DNA of 64,000 nucleotides from JAJDFU01 sp964641965 (GTDB lineage Bacteria > Bacteroidota > Bacteroidia > Chitinophagales > Saprospiraceae): NCBI GenBank assembly GCA_964641965.1, contig CAZXLD010000003.1:62001-126000 (forward strand). The letters run 5' to 3'. Under the pieces are notes generated by a model, which saw only the letters and a list, made by a program, of their open reading frames with translations, was not told the DNA's origin and made no database searches. The position numbers and the translations under genes were made by a program. Positions 53,401 through 61,770 of this stretch are shown one piece after another. Within the stretch, counting starts at the first letter, position 1. Every line of letters starts with the position of its first letter.

Positions 53401-56400
53401 ATCCAAATCTACTACTACAGCAATTGTGGTGGATTCGCATCCGTTTTGGGATACAGTAAGAAAGTAATCACTACTAGTTGTTACACTACTTGCAATGATC
53501 GCTGGAGGATTCCGTTGGTCAGATGTAAAGCCGTTTGGTCCAGTCCAACTATGGGTAACTCCTCCCGGAGATGTACTTTGCAAGATGATATTATCCCCTT
53601 CACAGACTTCAATCGTGTTGTCTGATACCGAAGCAACAGGAATCTCATTTATGGTAAATCCAAAAGGTGCAGAGGGTTGAGAATCGCAGTCATCCTCTGC
53701 TACAATTAAAAATAAGTCGTAATCCCCAGCTGGAAATCCGGTGAGCGTAAAACTGGGTTGTGTAGTAGTCTGAATTGGACTACCCAGTGTTGATCCAATG
53801 TACCACTCAAACTGACGATTAGCACCTGCTGGAATTGAAGAATTGAAGGTAATTGCATCTCCCACGCAGAACTGACTACTACCCGTTGCAGAGGTAACCA
53901 CTGGAACAATTTCCTCCTCAATATCTACTTCAATTTGCGCTTGGGCAGAACATCCTGTCCCGTTCCCTTGAATAGTTACGGTATAGAAACCTGCATCGCT
54001 AGCCTCTGGACTGATTATAATTGGATTTTCCTCATTTAATATTAACCCATCTGTATTTCGAGTCCAAGTGAAGGATGAAAAACTAGGCACTTGGCCATTT
54101 ATTGGATCTGTTGGTGGGTTGGCAAACAAGAATAAAGTATCTCCTTCGCAAACATCCTGGAAGAATGAAGGCTGGGGAAACAAGGATTCTAGATTAACTG
54201 TCACATCTGTACTAGATGATAGGCCTGCTTCATCAGTCACTGTAAGAGTGACAGTTGTAGAAGTAGGTCCTCCGGAAACTAGGCTGCAATTTAAACTAGA
54301 AGGACTTAGTGAAAATGTTAAATCTCCCTGAGCAGTACAATTATCAAAGGAGCCATTATCAAAATCTGCTGGATCGAGGGTCAAATCCGCAATGCCTGGA
54401 TTTAATGCAATGTTAACACTTGGCTGAGCTTCCACCGTTGGTGCGGTATTATCTTCAACAGTGACCGTATAAGAACATTCCGCCGTATTTCCTGCATCGT
54501 CAGTCACTGAATAGGTTACCAGTGTTTGACCTAATTCAAAGGTCTCCAATGGACTTACCCCAGTATTTTCAAATTTTCCTGTGAAGGTAGTTGCTCCTGA
54601 AGCGCTATAATCCGGTGCCCAATTTGTATAGGAAAGATTAATAGCGAAGTAACTAATGCTGTCTAGGAACCGGTCGCCATCTTGATAAACCGTATCCAAG
54701 GAACATACCGTAGTACCAATATTTTGAACCGTTGGAGTCGGTGAGATGGTCGCAGTAATAGTTCCTCCAGCCGCCAATATATTGTACTCAGTTGCAGAAA
54801 TTTTTACCGTAGCTGTTCTTTCATTAGAGCAATCAGAGACCAATAGTCCCGTCAGATCTTTTTGGATAGGTGCTCCAGAACCGGAAAGGGTAACCAAATA
54901 ATCCTGGTCACCAATGTCGGCTCTATATTTTACTTGTATGGAGACTGAATCTAGCGCGTTAGCGTCCAGATTGGTGAAAGTTATGTTGTACGAATCAATG
55001 TTTTTAAATACGCCAAAATCAATAGATTCAAAGAATCGTAAATAGGCGGCAGTGGTATCTAATTGTTGACCTAGTCCATTAATAGAGGGTTGAATCTGAT
55101 TGAAAGTGAAAGAATCGGCAGGGCAATTATCAGAAACTTGTGTTGGTAAGGGCAAGCCAAAGTCTTGGAAAAGGCAATCATTGTCCAGAGTCAATTGAAG
55201 TGTCGTATCCAATGAATTACAAATCAAAATTGGATCTTCTTCATCCACTACTTCAATATTGAATGTATAAGCACTAGACTCATTACCTGCACAGTCTATA
55301 AGGAAATAAGAAATCTCGTTCTCACCTTCCTCCAGAATTATAGGAGTGGTAGGGATATCTGCAATAGGGACTGTAACTCTCGGCCCCCCCCTCAAGCTAT
55401 ATTCAAATACAAGCTTGGAGTCTGTCTTATTTACTACCTCTAAGTCTGCATCTACGGTTGGGGTACATACGTTGTTGTTTATGTCCCCATCGCCAGCAAC
55501 TTCCCTTGGTCTAAAATCTAATTCTAATGAAGGAACGGGGCCTTGTGCGGCCCAGGCATTGAATTGGGCAGCTGGAATCGTTATTGATCCGGTTGCAACT
55601 CCACAGGTAACAGAAGAATTTTCGGTGATACCTAAAAAGACATTACCAGGGCCAAATACATCGAACACTTCAGTCACGTCATTTGCATCTATGTCCGTGA
55701 AGGTATAGGTCAAGGTGACCGATTCCGCTTCAATGGGTTGGCTGAGTGTACTTAAATCGAAGGTCAGTGAAAAGTCATCGATAACGCCATCAAATGTGCC
55801 AGGCCCTGTTAGTGTTTGACTGATAATAGAAAAGGTAATTTCTTCCAAATCGATGGTACAATTATCCTGAATGCCAGGATTTGGAAGCGTTACTTCAGCA
55901 AAACAAACTCCCGGATCAGTAGAGATTTGATCATCAAATGAGGAGGCGGGACTTAGAAATTGTGGAGCAATTTCATCAATGACCTTAAAAATCGTAGTTA
56001 CTGAAGTACTATTCCCACAACTGTCGGTCGCCGTAACTATCAAGGAAGTACTATCAACAACATTATTGGGTGATGGGCAGACAGAGGTAAGAGATGGAGC
56101 ACCTCCGCCTACGTTTTCCACTGTCACTGTCACTTGGCTCGAACAATTATCTGAGGCTGAAAGGCCTTCCAAACTAGCTATGTAATCATCAAAGGCTTGA
56201 TTGATATCCGTTGTAGTTAAGCACTGGATGATTGTAGAATCGCTTGGAAGCACATCAAATGTCGGTGGCGTGGTATCCAGTGTAGACACTATCTGGGTAT
56301 CAACAATTGCATTGCCACAAGCGTCAGAAACCGTCCAAACTACCTGAAACGTATCCTGGGATGGACATCCAATTGTAACACCAATCAGTGAATCATCAAA

Positions 56401-57510
56401 GGAAACTGCAATGCCAGTGGTATCCACAGCTGCATCCAGGATATCAACCGGCGTTCCTGAATTAAGAAAATTCAGGGTGCTTAAGACTTCACAGGATACG
56501 GTGGTATCTGCTGGAAAGGTTGCAGTGGGAGGAATAGAATCCACTACAATGATCCGCTGTAAGAAAGTGTCTCGATTATCACAAGAATCTGCCAAGATCC
56601 ATTGTCGGGTAAACTCAAAATTTTGGTCGCAGGTACCTGGAATGTTAGTATCTACGAAGTCAATTATAGTTGGGGTTCCACCGGAATTATCCGTGAAAAT
56701 AGTTGGTCGATATTTATCTAGGGTATCCGGTATACTTAAACCGATTGTATTTGATTGATTATCAAAGGCAATAGTATCAATTCCAGCTAATTCAGTTGAA
56801 TCAAAACTGGGTGGAGTGGAATCCAATACGTTAATTATCTGCGTAGCGATGGAAATATTCCCACAAGAATCCTCCGCAGTCCAGGTCCGGGTTATGATAA
56901 ATAAACTATCACAAGTGGACCCTACAGTCGTATCGGCTGAAAACTGAACATTACCAACGATCACATCACTACAATCATCCGCGGCTGTTACCACAGGTGG
57001 CGCAGGTATGCTGGAAAAGTCTTCAATATTAACTGTAGTATCCGCTGGAACTCCAGTAAAAACGGGGCCCAACGTATCCAGGATCACGAAACTGAAGTTG
57101 AACACTGTGGTATCGCCCCCGGCGCATCCAGTAATTGAAGTATCAATCACCGTCCAGGTGACTTCCCAAACAAAACAGTATGCACTGTCTATATCTGTAC
57201 CGGTAAAGAAGGTGCCATCTGGATTAGGAGCGACCGAAACACTGTCACAATCTCCAGCTATTTTGAGTGAATCATCAACCACACGGTACCAACCCGAAAT
57301 GGTGTCGCGCACAAAAACTTCCGCAGCATCACCTACCAATCCGCCTATATCTTCACAATAGAGGGTATCCGATAGGTTTAGATCCGTCGGGTAAGACTGC
57401 CCGAACACATTTTTTCCCATGGACACAATCGCCAAAATGGCTATCCAAGGGTATAGCGACGTAATAGTTGCTTTTCTAAAATCGCTGAGAGAGGTAAAAT
57501 ACTGTTGCAT
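50485..57510 (-). CDS. Giant SprB-like surface protein with HYR and Ig-like repeats, T9SS type B sorting domain
   Basis: 2341 residues from the ATG at 57510; starts upstream of it put 35 polar residues before the signal sequence. The signal region (about 10-38) is followed by about seven HYR-like modules, each with D(T/S)xPPxF and a central Cys pair (SDACGN, TDSCGN). Then come about twelve Ig/SprB-type modules of ~85 residues, each starting with a C(E/V)G(D/E)xxxL pattern. A final module leads to the gliding-motility-associated C-terminal domain: CFVPSIITPNGDGYNDEF, LAVFNRWGDEVF, DGVYFYRIEF and a basic end (GYIYIKR). It is exported by T9SS to the cell surface and acts as an adhesin or gliding filament with PorP/SprF. 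Confidence 0.9.
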   Translation of the reverse strand: MQQYFTSLSDFRKATITSLYPWIAILAIVSMGKNVFGQSYPTDLNLSDTLYCEDIGGLVGDAAEVFVRDTISGWYRVVDDSLKIAGDCDSVSVAPNPDGTFFTGTDIDSAYCFVWEVTWTVIDTSITGCAGGDTTVFNFSFVILDTLGPVFTGVPADTTVNIEDFSSIPAPPVVTAADDCSDVIVGNVQFSADTTVGSTCDSLFIITRTWTAEDSCGNISIATQIINVLDSTPPSFDSTELAGIDTIAFDNQSNTIGLSIPDTLDKYRPTIFTDNSGGTPTIIDFVDTNIPGTCDQNFEFTRQWILADSCDNRDTFLQRIIVVDSIPPTATFPADTTVSCEVLSTLNFLNSGTPVDILDAAVDTTGIAVSFDDSLIGVTIGCPSQDTFQVVWTVSDACGNAIVDTQIVSTLDTTPPTFDVLPSDSTIIQCLTTTDINQAFDDYIASLEGLSASDNCSSQVTVTVENVGGGAPSLTSVCPSPNNVVDSTSLIVTATDSCGNSTSVTTIFKVIDEIAPQFLSPASSFDDQISTDPGVCFAEVTLPNPGIQDNCTIDLEEITFSIISQTLTGPGTFDGVIDDFSLTFDLSTLSQPIEAESVTLTYTFTDIDANDVTEVFDVFGPGNVFLGITENSSVTCGVATGSITIPAAQFNAWAAQGPVPSLELDFRPREVAGDGDINNNVCTPTVDADLEVVNKTDSKLVFEYSLRGGPRVTVPIADIPTTPIILEEGENEISYFLIDCAGNESSAYTFNIEVVDEEDPILICNSLDTTLQLTLDNDCLFQDFGLPLPTQVSDNCPADSFTFNQIQPSINGLGQQLDTTAAYLRFFESIDFGVFKNIDSYNITFTNLDANALDSVSIQVKYRADIGDQDYLVTLSGSGAPIQKDLTGLLVSDCSNERTATVKISATEYNILAAGGTITATISPTPTVQNIGTTVCSLDTVYQDGDRFLDSISYFAINLSYTNWAPDYSASGATTFTGKFENTGVSPLETFELGQTLVTYSVTDDAGNTAECSYTVTVEDNTAPTVEAQPSVNIALNPGIADLTLDPADFDNGSFDNCTAQGDLTFSLSPSSLNCSLVSGGPTSTTVTLTVTDEAGLSSSTDVTVNLESLFPQPSFFQDVCEGDTLFLFANPPTDPINGQVPSFSSFTWTRNTDGLILNEENPIIISPEASDAGFYTVTIQGNGTGCSAQAQIEVDIEEEIVPVVTSATGSSQFCVGDAITFNSSIPAGANRQFEWYIGSTLGSPIQTTTQPSFTLTGFPAGDYDLFLIVAEDDCDSQPSAPFGFTINEIPVASVSDNTIEVCEGDNIILQSTSPGGVTHSWTGPNGFTSDQRNPPAIIASSVTTSSDYFLTVSQNGCESTTIAVVVDLDPSPPTPSIAGLPSAIVCEGEPLTLTATSGASEYIWTSPQLAEQTTNVPTLSLGNASFSMNGTWRVRSRIGECFSDDSAPLTVVVNPIPTATAGAVATTVCENSSIQLIASPTVSGAIYNWTGPAGVSIPSGQNPVISNVQESFEGTYQLEYIAPTGCSSTDDIDIDVTEAVTITDIIVNAPTCSQGPATVTLTPVLSENDPGTFQYSWSGINGFTSIQPVATLTNATILASGPYTLQITDDNGCQSNTFQEVVSLTFAPAAPAVPLPPPGFDVQYCVGETIELITASTYSGQNIEYSWFTPRNGGTPIVTPGPTLTLNDATLADNGLYSVFVTVDGCTSVISGSINLTVSEEPVVVATNNGPVCEGTELILTGSEVPGATYNWQGPGFNSTQRVAVIPAANANLNEGTYELTINLNGCTSVGTTVVDVLDVPESPSISANGPICVPKSTKTLQLSVDSASAEPGATYIWQGPAGILDTTTSLVDTIGTSRLPTQEGVYEFSLVAISADGCPTAPEIVEVGINTVPDQEAFAGLDSAYCEGSLIRLNADAPSVGIGTWSELDPVNNPEVDITDPTNPKSSIGGLLPGKSYTFRWSLSNGACQDYDQQDVNITVNADVPLNAGEDQFFCQGEIVQLNGLDPGEGQPFWTQPLTQQELGITILDVNEPGTVVENLIAGNVYEFTLNLETACGIVTDEVLVTVFDNAPFAGADFEACTQDQSAQLSAVEPQGGSSGRWSSLDPEIRFSDVTSPISSAFNLELGSNTLIWELDNGNCGEASRDTVVVTMRQSPVANGDEVSVDFLRSVQFSPLANDAIPAEGATISIVNTPESGVVEVIGDSIVYLHTDPRIGTDQFTYQITSLNCPPSEATVIVNIGENVTNSEDNCFVPSIITPNGDGYNDEFLIPCLSPGGEVVARLAVFNRWGDEVFSSDDYQNDWEGTFNGQDVPDGVYFYRIEFEDPDEPVQAGYIYIKR

Positions 57511-57566
57511 GCCTTTCAAGTGATTTGAATGGACAAAAGCCCCTACGTGAGGGATGATTGAGAATA

Positions 57567-57574
57567 CAAACTTA
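57567..57574 (-). promoter_or_regulatory. -7 box upstream of the giant adhesin gene
   Basis: TAAGTTTG on the minus strand, identical to the box of the candidate RNA at 46733, 57 bp before the adhesin ATG. No -33 TTG at the usual distance. Further upstream lies an inverted repeat CGGAAG/CTTCCG (57632-57658). Confidence 0.4.
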
Positions 57575-57869
57575 TAGGATGGGCTGTGGGTAATCCGGTG
57601 CCGCCATTTTTGCAATGGCTGAAAGAATAGCCGGAAGTGGACACAAAAAACGCTTCCGAGGGGGTTGCTCGGGATATCATGGGATCAACTATTTTTGGAA
57701 CGGAGTAAGAAAATGAGGTCTTACACTTTCCTTGAACTTCGCTGCAAAATATTAAATAATCTCCTGGCTTTCCTAATCCCCTTTACCACAATTTTCTGCC
57801 AAACTATTTGGTGCACAGATTCCTCAATTGATTCATCCAAGTGGGTTTACGGTTTTTGTTTTAACAAGA

Positions 57870-58049
57870 TTATTCTTCTTCTTCCGATTTTTCCCGGTTT
57901 CGAAGTTTTTTGTCGTCTACCTGCTCATTGAGGAAACGGTTCAATTGATCCACTTCAAAAGACTTGGTGATTTCTCCGAATTCATTGATCCGTATAGAAA
58001 ACCCCTCCAGGTCTTCATGCATTTTCTTGTCTTTCTTCTTTTCATCCAT
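57870..58049 (-). CDS. Small charged protein coupled to gltX, 59 residues
   Basis: From the ATG at 58049, four bases after the gltX stop (TAACGGTATGG). The product (MDEKKKDKKMHEDLEGFSIR... then QVDDKKLRNREKSEEEE) has a charged N-terminus, a short central EGFSIRINEFGEITKSFEVDQLNRFLNE domain and an acidic tail. It has no signal or membrane segment. The close spacing and regular composition argue for a real gene in the gltX transcript. Family not recognised. Confidence 0.6.
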   Translation of the reverse strand: MDEKKKDKKMHEDLEGFSIRINEFGEITKSFEVDQLNRFLNEQVDDKKLRNREKSEEEE

Positions 58050-58053
58050 ACCG

Positions 58054-59592
58054 TTAGGCTTGTAATATCCCTGTGAACCGATCAACCGAGGTTTTCAGCC
58101 GGGATACGGTTTCTTCCTTGCCCAGAAAATGAGCCATTTCCGGAATACCCGGCCCTTTGAGTGTCCCTGACAATGCCAAGCGCAAGAATGGGAACAACTG
58201 CCCCGGCTTCAGTTCTTTTTCCTCCATGAAAGCCCCAATTGCCTCTTCTACCGTTGGCGCTTCGAACGGTTCCAGTGCTTCCAGTCGTTCGGCTAAGGCA
58301 TTCAAATAGGCACCGGATTCGGCCTTCCATCGCTTACGGATCGCTTTTTCATCATACGACTCTACCTCTTTCCAAAGATATGCTCCTTGTTCCCAAAAGT
58401 CCGGCAGCAGGGTGACTCGGCTTTGCAACATTTGACAAAAGGCGGCAATTCGATCTTTTTCAGCTACTACCCCTTCTTTCGCCAACCAGGGTTCCTCCCA
58501 TTCCCCCAGTTGAGATGGCTGGGCTTTTTGGATGTACTGTTGATTGAACCAGCGAGCCTTATCGTAATTAAACCGGGCGCCCGATTTACCAATTTTATCC
58601 AGGGTAAAGGCATTGACCAGCTCATCCAGGGAAAAGAGCTCCTGCTCGGTACCGGGGTTCCATCCCAGGAAGGCCAGGAAATTCAAAACTGCCCCGGGAA
58701 CAAATCCAAACTCACGAAACCCCAGGAAGGAGTCTTCCTCTGTCTCGGCCTCCCAAGCCAATGGAAAGACGGGAATACCAAATTTTTTGCCGTGGCGCTT
58801 GCTCAGTTTTCCTTTGCCGGTCGGTGTCAGGATCAAGGGCAAATGAGCAAACTCCGGCGGCTCCCATCCAAGTGCGCGATAGAGCAGGATATGGTGGGCG
58901 GTGCTGGAGAGCCATTCTTCGCCCCGGATCACGTGACTGATCTCCATCAGGTGGTCATCCACGATGTTGGCCATGTGATAGGTGGGCATACCATCCTCCT
59001 TGATCAATACCTTATCATCAAGCTCAGCTCCGGCAAAGGTTACTTCCCCCCGAATTCGATCTTCAAAGGTGATCATGTCGCTTTCCGGCACTTTCAAACG
59101 GATTACATGGGGAGCACCCGAATCCAATAACTCCTCCGTTTCTTTATCGGGCAACGAAAGGCTGTTGCGCATCTGCATCCGCACCTTGTGGTCGTACTTC
59201 CAGGCGTGTTCGCCTGCCGCTTTGGCAGCCTCTCGTTGTTGAGCTAGCTCCTCCGGCCGATCAAAAGCATAGTACGCCAGTCCCTTGGCGATCATTTGTT
59301 CGGCATATTGCAAGTACATGGGCTTGCGCTCCGATTGCCGGTAAGGGCCTACATCCCCACCTATGCCCGGCCCTTCATCCGGTACTATACCCAACCATTC
59401 CAGGGATTCCCGAATGTAAGACTCCGCCCCGGCAACGAAACGGGATTGATCGGTATCTTCCAACCTAAGGATAAAAACTCCCTGGTGCTTTTTAGCAAAA
59501 AGATAATTGTACAGTGCCGTTCGGACACCCCCAATGTGGAGGGCTCCCGTTGGGCTTGGAGCAAACCGTACACGCACAGGTTTTTGACTCAT
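58054..59592 (-). CDS. gltX: Glutamyl-tRNA synthetase GltX
   Basis: 512 residues from the ATG at 59592; an upstream start at 59673 would add 27 unlike residues. The N-terminus is typical: VRVRFAPSPTGALHIGGVRTALYNYLFAK (HIGH-type motif HIGG). Later come LRLEDTDQSRF, VIRGEEWLSSTAHHILLYRAL, the KMSKS-type GKLSKRHG and an anticodon-binding helical domain at the C-terminus. It charges tRNA-Glu. A single start codon region and no internal breaks. Followed 4 bp later by a small co-transcribed gene. Confidence 0.95.
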   Translation of the reverse strand: MSQKPVRVRFAPSPTGALHIGGVRTALYNYLFAKKHQGVFILRLEDTDQSRFVAGAESYIRESLEWLGIVPDEGPGIGGDVGPYRQSERKPMYLQYAEQMIAKGLAYYAFDRPEELAQQREAAKAAGEHAWKYDHKVRMQMRNSLSLPDKETEELLDSGAPHVIRLKVPESDMITFEDRIRGEVTFAGAELDDKVLIKEDGMPTYHMANIVDDHLMEISHVIRGEEWLSSTAHHILLYRALGWEPPEFAHLPLILTPTGKGKLSKRHGKKFGIPVFPLAWEAETEEDSFLGFREFGFVPGAVLNFLAFLGWNPGTEQELFSLDELVNAFTLDKIGKSGARFNYDKARWFNQQYIQKAQPSQLGEWEEPWLAKEGVVAEKDRIAAFCQMLQSRVTLLPDFWEQGAYLWKEVESYDEKAIRKRWKAESGAYLNALAERLEALEPFEAPTVEEAIGAFMEEKELKPGQLFPFLRLALSGTLKGPGIPEMAHFLGKEETVSRLKTSVDRFTGILQA

Positions 59593-59786
59593 AAGCTTTT
59601 TTCTGATTCCTTCAACTGATCCTACTGTGAAAGGCAGCGAAAAAAGAGGGCTTTGCGTTCTTTCGATAGACAATTACAACATGTTTTTCTTCTCCGCAGC
59701 CAATCAAAAGTATCACATTCCCAGCACAATCATAAGTGGCACAAGTAGATGGGAAAAAGAAAGAAAAGCGCCCAAAAAACCACAAC

Positions 59787-60440
59787 ATGTATCTGGTAAA
59801 GACTCCACAGGTACTCCAAAAACTATTTCCACAGTTTACCTGGCGCATCCCAACCAATGAAAAGGTCCTTTACCTCACCTTTGACGATGGCCCTATCCCG
59901 GAAGTCACACCGTGGGTGCTCGACCAATTGCGGCAGTATCATGCCAAAGCGACCTTCTTTTGCGTTGGTCATAATGTAGACAAGCATCCGGATATTTTCG
60001 AAGCGGTGCGCCTCGCAGGTCATGGACTTGGCAGCCATACCTATCACCATTTAAATGGATGTATGGTGGAAAACCCGTTATACCTTCTGAATGTGCGACG
60101 AGGTGCACAGAAAGTGGGTACGCGCTTATTCAGGCCACCTTATGGAAGATTGAGGCGCAGCCAAGGCCAGTTTCTACAGCGGCATTACCAAATTGTCATG
60201 TGGGATGTACTGAGTGGCGATTTTGACCGTAACCTGAAGCCTGAAGCCTGCCTGAAAAATGTGGTGCGAAGTGTGGTACCTGGTTCGATCGTGGTCTTCC
60301 ACGATAGTATCAAAGCCAGCGAACGCTTATACTATACTCTTCCGAGGGTCTTGGAGCATTTTAGTGCTATGGGCTATCGGTTTGGCAATTTAGAAGTCGA
60401 ATCCTTCCAGCATGCCTATTCCGGTTTACAGACTGCCTGA
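59787..60440 (+). CDS. NodB-type polysaccharide deacetylase
   Basis: 217 residues from the ATG at 59787; upstream starts give a very basic extension. The metal-dependent deacetylase motifs are complete: LTFDDGP (D33, D34), the H84-H88 pair in GLGSHTYHHLN, FRPPYGRLR and IVVFHDSIKA. There is no clear signal peptide, so the site of action is uncertain. Substrates of the family are N-acetylated glycans such as peptidoglycan, chitin oligomers or poly-N-acetylglucosamine. Single gene, divergent from gltX. Confidence 0.9.
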   Translation: MYLVKTPQVLQKLFPQFTWRIPTNEKVLYLTFDDGPIPEVTPWVLDQLRQYHAKATFFCVGHNVDKHPDIFEAVRLAGHGLGSHTYHHLNGCMVENPLYLLNVRRGAQKVGTRLFRPPYGRLRRSQGQFLQRHYQIVMWDVLSGDFDRNLKPEACLKNVVRSVVPGSIVVFHDSIKASERLYYTLPRVLEHFSAMGYRFGNLEVESFQHAYSGLQTA

Positions 60441-60545
60441 TCAATATTCCGACCAACGTGCCGTTTCTTTCCATGGGTAGATGTTTGTTTCTGAACTTTA
60501 CCTCCTATCTTGATTGTTGATGCTATGGAAAGTCTATAATTATTT

Positions 60546-60932
60546 ATGAAAAATCCTTTTTCATCCTTTACACGCTTTTTTTCAGAAGGCGCATTTTGGA
60601 TTAAACTGAAAAATTTTGCCCAAAAGGCGGGGGTGCAAACCGTATATAGTGCGCTGTTACTTTTCTATGCCTACCAAAGAAAAGACACTCCTAGGTGGGC
60701 TAAGAATGTGGTACTAGGTGTTTTAGGTTATTTCCTGGCTCCGATTGACGCGATCCCTGACCTCAGCCCTATCTTGGGTTATACAGATGATATTGGCGTG
60801 CTCAGTTTTGGCCTGGTTACAATCGCTACTTATGTGAACGACGATGTAAAAGAGCGGGCAAAAAGCCGATTAAAGATCTGGTTTAAAGATTACAGCCAAA
60901 GCGATCTGGAGGAAGTAGACCAGAAGTTATAA
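60546..60932 (+). CDS. YkvA family (DUF1232) membrane protein
   Basis: 128 residues. The DUF1232 core (about 50-105) has the family's FLAPIDAIPDLSPILGYTDDIGVL signature between two hydrophobic segments. The N-terminus (FSSFTRFFSEGAFWIKLKNFAQKAG) is amphipathic and the C-terminus is charged. YkvA proteins are small membrane proteins of unknown function. It lies between the deacetylase and a convergent PAP2-like gene. Confidence 0.88.
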   Translation: MKNPFSSFTRFFSEGAFWIKLKNFAQKAGVQTVYSALLLFYAYQRKDTPRWAKNVVLGVLGYFLAPIDAIPDLSPILGYTDDIGVLSFGLVTIATYVNDDVKERAKSRLKIWFKDYSQSDLEEVDQKL

Positions 60933-60973
60933 GCCCTGATTCGCCTGGTATTTGTTATCTGACCTTACCCTAT

Positions 60974-61639
60974 TCAGGTGAGTATCTGAAAGGCAACGAT
61001 CTGGGCTAAAAAGCCTACGAAATAGCCGCCAAATAAATCTGCTGGGGCATATTTCTGGAGCAATAATCTTGCCGTACCTACCAGACCCGCGAAGAACAAG
61101 ACGATCAAGAAAAGGGCTAAAACGGTTACTTCTACCTCCATACTACCCAGAGGTAAGGTAAAGGTACCATAGCTGTAACGCAACATAGCTATTGCAATCA
61201 TGCCCACGAGTGCCCCCATGCCCACAGTATGCGCACTTATTCGTGAGAAAATATTGATAAAGAAAGCCACAAACAGGCCTATCGTGGCTCCAAGCATAAA
61301 AATGGAGAATGCGCTGGGGACTTGACTATTAGCAAGTACGTTCTGATTGAGCCAAAGGTAGAGGATGCCGGTAATTATGTAGGGACCAATTCGATCGGTA
61401 CGTTCGCGAAGATCCGGGGATTTCACCAATCCAAGGGTGCGAAGCATAAATATGGCAAAGGCCGGTATAAAGAAGGTAAACAGAAAGATCTGCAGGATTA
61501 AGACCTTGCTGAATTGCTGCCCGATATTGTGAATCCCAAACAAGTAGGGATTGATCAACAGCAGCAACACCAGCATGTACGTCAGGATGAGCAGCGGATG
61601 AAAAATGAGGGAGACCAATTTGGCAGTCAGCTGGACCAT
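60974..61639 (-). CDS. PAP2-like membrane protein lacking the catalytic histidine
   Basis: 221 residues from the ATG at 61639; a start at 61690 would put a polar segment before the first helix. Six transmembrane helices. The PAP2 phosphatase motif 2 is partly kept (RISAHTVGMGALVG, His137). Motif 3, normally SRxxxxxHxxxD, reads ARLLLQKYAPADLFGG: Arg191 and Asp201 are kept but the nucleophile His is Tyr197. Catalysis by the known mechanism would fail, so it may be a binding or structural paralogue. The PAP2 relation is by motif reading, not search. Confidence 0.7.
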   Translation of the reverse strand: MVQLTAKLVSLIFHPLLILTYMLVLLLLINPYLFGIHNIGQQFSKVLILQIFLFTFFIPAFAIFMLRTLGLVKSPDLRERTDRIGPYIITGILYLWLNQNVLANSQVPSAFSIFMLGATIGLFVAFFINIFSRISAHTVGMGALVGMIAIAMLRYSYGTFTLPLGSMEVEVTVLALFLIVLFFAGLVGTARLLLQKYAPADLFGGYFVGFLAQIVAFQILT

Positions 61640-61770
61640 CTTTGATAATTTGAAAGGCAAAGGTAGATCATTTCCGTATGAATCGCGCACGAACCAGATA
61701 CAGCTCGAATCTCCGCCAATGGTTTTTTGTACCTTGATTAACGAATGCAGGAGTCATTCAATACCTGGAT

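Noticed and set aside
50645..57464. Many plus-strand open frames of 60-120 codons opposite the giant adhesin gene
   Set aside because: They follow the repeats of the coding strand, have no signals of their own and show composition of reverse-complemented Thr/Ser/Asp-rich sequence. They are shadows.
58387..59130. 247-codon plus-strand frame opposite gltX
   Set aside because: Long but antisense to a certain tRNA synthetase, with no domain and unusual composition.
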